A stretch of DNA of 25,176 nucleotides from positions 1 to 25,176 of the IMG/VR virus record IMGVR_UViG_3300007541_000197. One strand, given 5' to 3'. This DNA is from a virus. Below the pieces are notes generated by a model. That model searched no databases and had not been told where the DNA came from. It saw only the letters and a list, made by a program, of their open reading frames with translations. Below, piece by piece: positions 23,540 to 25,176 of this stretch. The translations under genes and the position numbers were made by a program. Position 1 is the first letter of the stretch, and each line of letters begins with the position of its first letter.

Positions 23540-24286
23540 TTAAGACTGAGGCAGTCCGGGAATCCCTGGCAGTCCGGGAATCCCTTGCGCCGCAGGAGCC
23601 GGCTGATGCCCTTGGAACGGCGCAGCTGGCATACCGGCAGCCGCAGGAGCCGTAGGCTGCCCGAACTGTGGCTGTGGGGTTCCTGGGGCGGGAGCAGGCA
23701 TACCGTTTGGGAGACCAGTTGGAGTGGCGGGGGCTTGAGCCTGCACATTCCCGAACAAGGTAGCCGCATCGACCCCGGCATCCCCACCCAGAGGTTCACC
23801 GTCACCCGTCTTCATGACTGCCTGGAGGCCCACACCAATACCCACGTTCCCCTTCGTGTTGTAAGTGAACAGACGGATACCCACAGCAGCCACACATCCG
23901 GCGTAAATTTTACCCCGGTCGAGTACAGGCTGACGGGTCTCATCGACCACGGCAGGCTGACGATCCTCTTGTGCCGATGCACTCAGGACCCACAGGTTCT
24001 CGACGCGGGTGTCACCTTTGTAGACGAACCCACCCTGTGAGTTCATCTTATCGGCAGCCTTGGTTACAGGCCACCGGAACTGGGGTAAATTGACCATGTT
24101 CTTGGTCATCTCACTGGATGCTGCTAACTCCTGGGCCTTCTGGTAAACAATACCCGCAGTGGCATCGTCTACTAACAGAGCAGCGGAATACTTGCCGTTG
24201 TTGTCCAGGGCGAACAAGTGGGGGAACGAGAGAATCACGTTCTCAATAACGAACACTTCGGTTCCCGATGATTTCTGGTTACTCAT
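23540..24286 (-). CDS. ssDNA-binding protein, DUF2815-type
   Basis: A 248-residue protein with an N-terminal DUF2815-like OB-fold region (about residues 1-165): FVIENVILSFPHLF, LPQFRWPVTKAADKM, GDTRVENLWVLSAS and AAVGIRLFTYNTKGNVGIGV. This family is found beside DUF2800 and polymerase genes and binds single-stranded DNA during replication. The C-terminal 80 residues are Pro/Ala/Gly-rich and end in PGLPGIPGLPQS, an unusually long tail. The start at 24286 is chosen because of aaggag 8 nt before the ATG; an in-frame ATG at 24340 lies inside the upstream gene and has no such site. Confidence 0.85.
   Translation of the reverse strand: MSNQKSSGTEVFVIENVILSFPHLFALDNNGKYSAALLVDDATAGIVYQKAQELAASSEMTKNMVNLPQFRWPVTKAADKMNSQGGFVYKGDTRVENLWVLSASAQEDRQPAVVDETRQPVLDRGKIYAGCVAAVGIRLFTYNTKGNVGIGVGLQAVMKTGDGEPLGGDAGVDAATLFGNVQAQAPATPTGLPNGMPAPAPGTPQPQFGQPTAPAAAGMPAAPFQGHQPAPAAQGIPGLPGIPGLPQS
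23550..23585 (-). repeat. Tandem 18-bp repeat in the ssDNA-binding protein tail
   Basis: Two perfect adjacent copies of an 18-bp unit (plus-strand reading ggcagtccgggaatccct) encode a doubled Gly-Ile-Pro-Gly-Leu-Pro unit near the C-terminus. The unit length keeps the frame, so copy number could vary by slippage. Confidence 0.9.
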
Positions 24287-24296
24287 GATTAACTCC

Positions 24297-25176
24297 TTAC
24301 TGCAGCCACGCGGGGATCGCTGACTGTTCGGTTTTAACATCTTTGAAGAGGGTGTTTACGTCCTTCACCACGGCTTCCCGTGAGTCGGATTCCAGGGCAA
24401 CCTGCAGGGAACCCGAGGATTTTGTGACGTAGTTCTCCTCGATATTCTTGAGTTGCCGCGGGGACAGTGATGCCTTGACCTCCTCTCCTTTTTTCTTCTT
24501 CACCCAATTCACCTTTTCTATTTGGGCGACACTGATCAGCTTCTGAGGATAGATCACATCCTTCGGGACACCCATTCGCTTCAACTTATCAGCCATCTCA
24601 TCCTCGGGAAGTGCCCACTTTCGGCTACCTCGACCACGGACCAGCTTCAGACCAGGGATTGATTCGCCCTTGTCCAGTCGTTTGAATGCCGCCTTCTCCA
24701 CGGACTCCAAGAATGACCGGATCAAGGGAACCGCCTCCAGTATCTCCACGATCTGGGCGTCGGTTAGTTCGTTGGGATCCTGATCTGCTGACTGTTGGGC
24801 AAGTGCTACCGACCCCACTTTATCGAACATGACCTGAGCATCAGCCAACGCTTTGTCAGTCAGAGATGAACACGGTTTAGCCTTACACCACTTGCACTGA
24901 ATGTCGCCGGGGATCAGGGGCGCGTCGGGACTGTCGGTCTCATCCGCCCGTACCTTATAGTGAGCAATAAACACTGAGATAGATGTAGGATGAATCTCAT
25001 CAGAACTGATCGGATTTATCCCCTTTACCCGGAGCTTCGGTTGAATGATCGTCATCTTGATCTTCTCGAAGGGGACGTTACCGGAGGCATCCATGTACTC
25101 CTTCAGCACTCCCAAGGCGTACAGGGTCATTTGATCATTATCTTTAGCCGACACCGGGATCATGCCGTCCTTGTAG
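24297..25176 (-). CDS. DUF2800 / Cas4-like PD-(D/E)xK nuclease (5' end cut by window edge)
   Basis: The visible part starts inside the conserved YKDGMIPVSAKDNDQM-x-LYALG segment, part of the nuclease core of DUF2800 proteins, so at least the N-terminal half lies beyond the window and the ATG at 25163 is internal. A cysteine cluster CKWCKAKPC (about 24 codons after VRADE) resembles the iron-sulphur or zinc ligands of Cas4-type nucleases. The C-terminus is charged (VNWVKKKKGEEVKASLSPRQ). It is the first gene visible in the replication operon and lies 10 nt from the ssDNA-binding protein start. A recombination or DNA-end processing role is inferred from the family. Confidence 0.85.
   Translation of the reverse strand, partial: YKDGMIPVSAKDNDQMTLYALGVLKEYMDASGNVPFEKIKMTIIQPKLRVKGINPISSDEIHPTSISVFIAHYKVRADETDSPDAPLIPGDIQCKWCKAKPCSSLTDKALADAQVMFDKVGSVALAQQSADQDPNELTDAQIVEILEAVPLIRSFLESVEKAAFKRLDKGESIPGLKLVRGRGSRKWALPEDEMADKLKRMGVPKDVIYPQKLISVAQIEKVNWVKKKKGEEVKASLSPRQLKNIEENYVTKSSGSLQVALESDSREAVVKDVNTLFKDVKTEQSAIPAWLQ

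Noticed and set aside
24287-24340. Upstream in-frame ATG that would extend the ssDNA-binding protein by 18 residues.
   Set aside because: It lies inside the preceding gene, and the strong aaggag site belongs to the ATG at 24286.
1-25176. tRNA genes, CRISPR arrays, integrase and attachment sites, single-subunit RNA polymerase.
   Set aside because: None was recognised on either strand.

Overview
The window is part of the genome of a double-stranded DNA tailed phage with a short-tailed (podovirus-like) virion. No bacterial gene is recognisable. The head and tail genes resemble, gene by gene, the structural module of Bordetella phage BPP-1 (Bbp-type proteins) and, more distantly, the T7 order of connector, scaffold, capsid, tubular proteins A and B, and internal virion proteins. 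The host cannot be named from the sequence. An outer-membrane-type lipoprotein, a 3-TM holin and a cytoplasmic M15 endolysin without a signal peptide suggest a Gram-negative host.

Plus strand, about 1-18,600: the late module. In order it holds the tail end of an unknown gene, a glycine-rich protein of 21-residue repeats, large terminase, a small polyproline protein, portal/head-tail connector, a Bbp19-like protein, scaffold-like protein, a small basic protein, major capsid protein and a head decoration-like protein. A strong intrinsic terminator follows at 6882-6906. Next come a small protein, tail tubular proteins A and B, a gp13/GNAT-like protein, three internal virion proteins of increasing size, a tail fibre with a collar domain, a fibre assembly-like protein, and a lysis block. 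The lysis block has a 2-TM protein, a 36-residue single-TM peptide, a holin, an M15 endolysin and a TM/coiled-coil protein. Genes are tightly packed, with many 1-, 4- or 8-nt overlaps, so translation is probably coupled.

Minus strand, about 25,176 down to 18,582: the replication module. In transcription order it holds a DUF2800/Cas4-like nuclease (cut by the window edge), a DUF2815-type ssDNA-binding protein, a compact family-B-like DNA polymerase, a VRR-NUC nuclease, an SNF2-type helicase, a 70-residue protein and a 47-residue lipoprotein. The two modules converge and overlap by 14 nt at 18,582-18,595, with no convincing terminator.

The most unusual feature lies in the helicase. Its motif V is interrupted by a 312-residue intein (19,152-20,087). 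This intein has no endonuclease domain in its own frame. The stretch between its N- and C-terminal splicing blocks instead carries a complete 218-codon HNH-type homing endonuclease gene on the same strand in the +1 frame, with its own Shine-Dalgarno sequence and ATG. The intein frame stays open through the whole endonuclease gene, so the same DNA encodes both a splicing-domain linker and a separate free-standing endonuclease.

No stretch longer than about 120 bases lacks a gene. No tRNA, CRISPR array, integrase, RNA polymerase or reverse transcriptase is visible.
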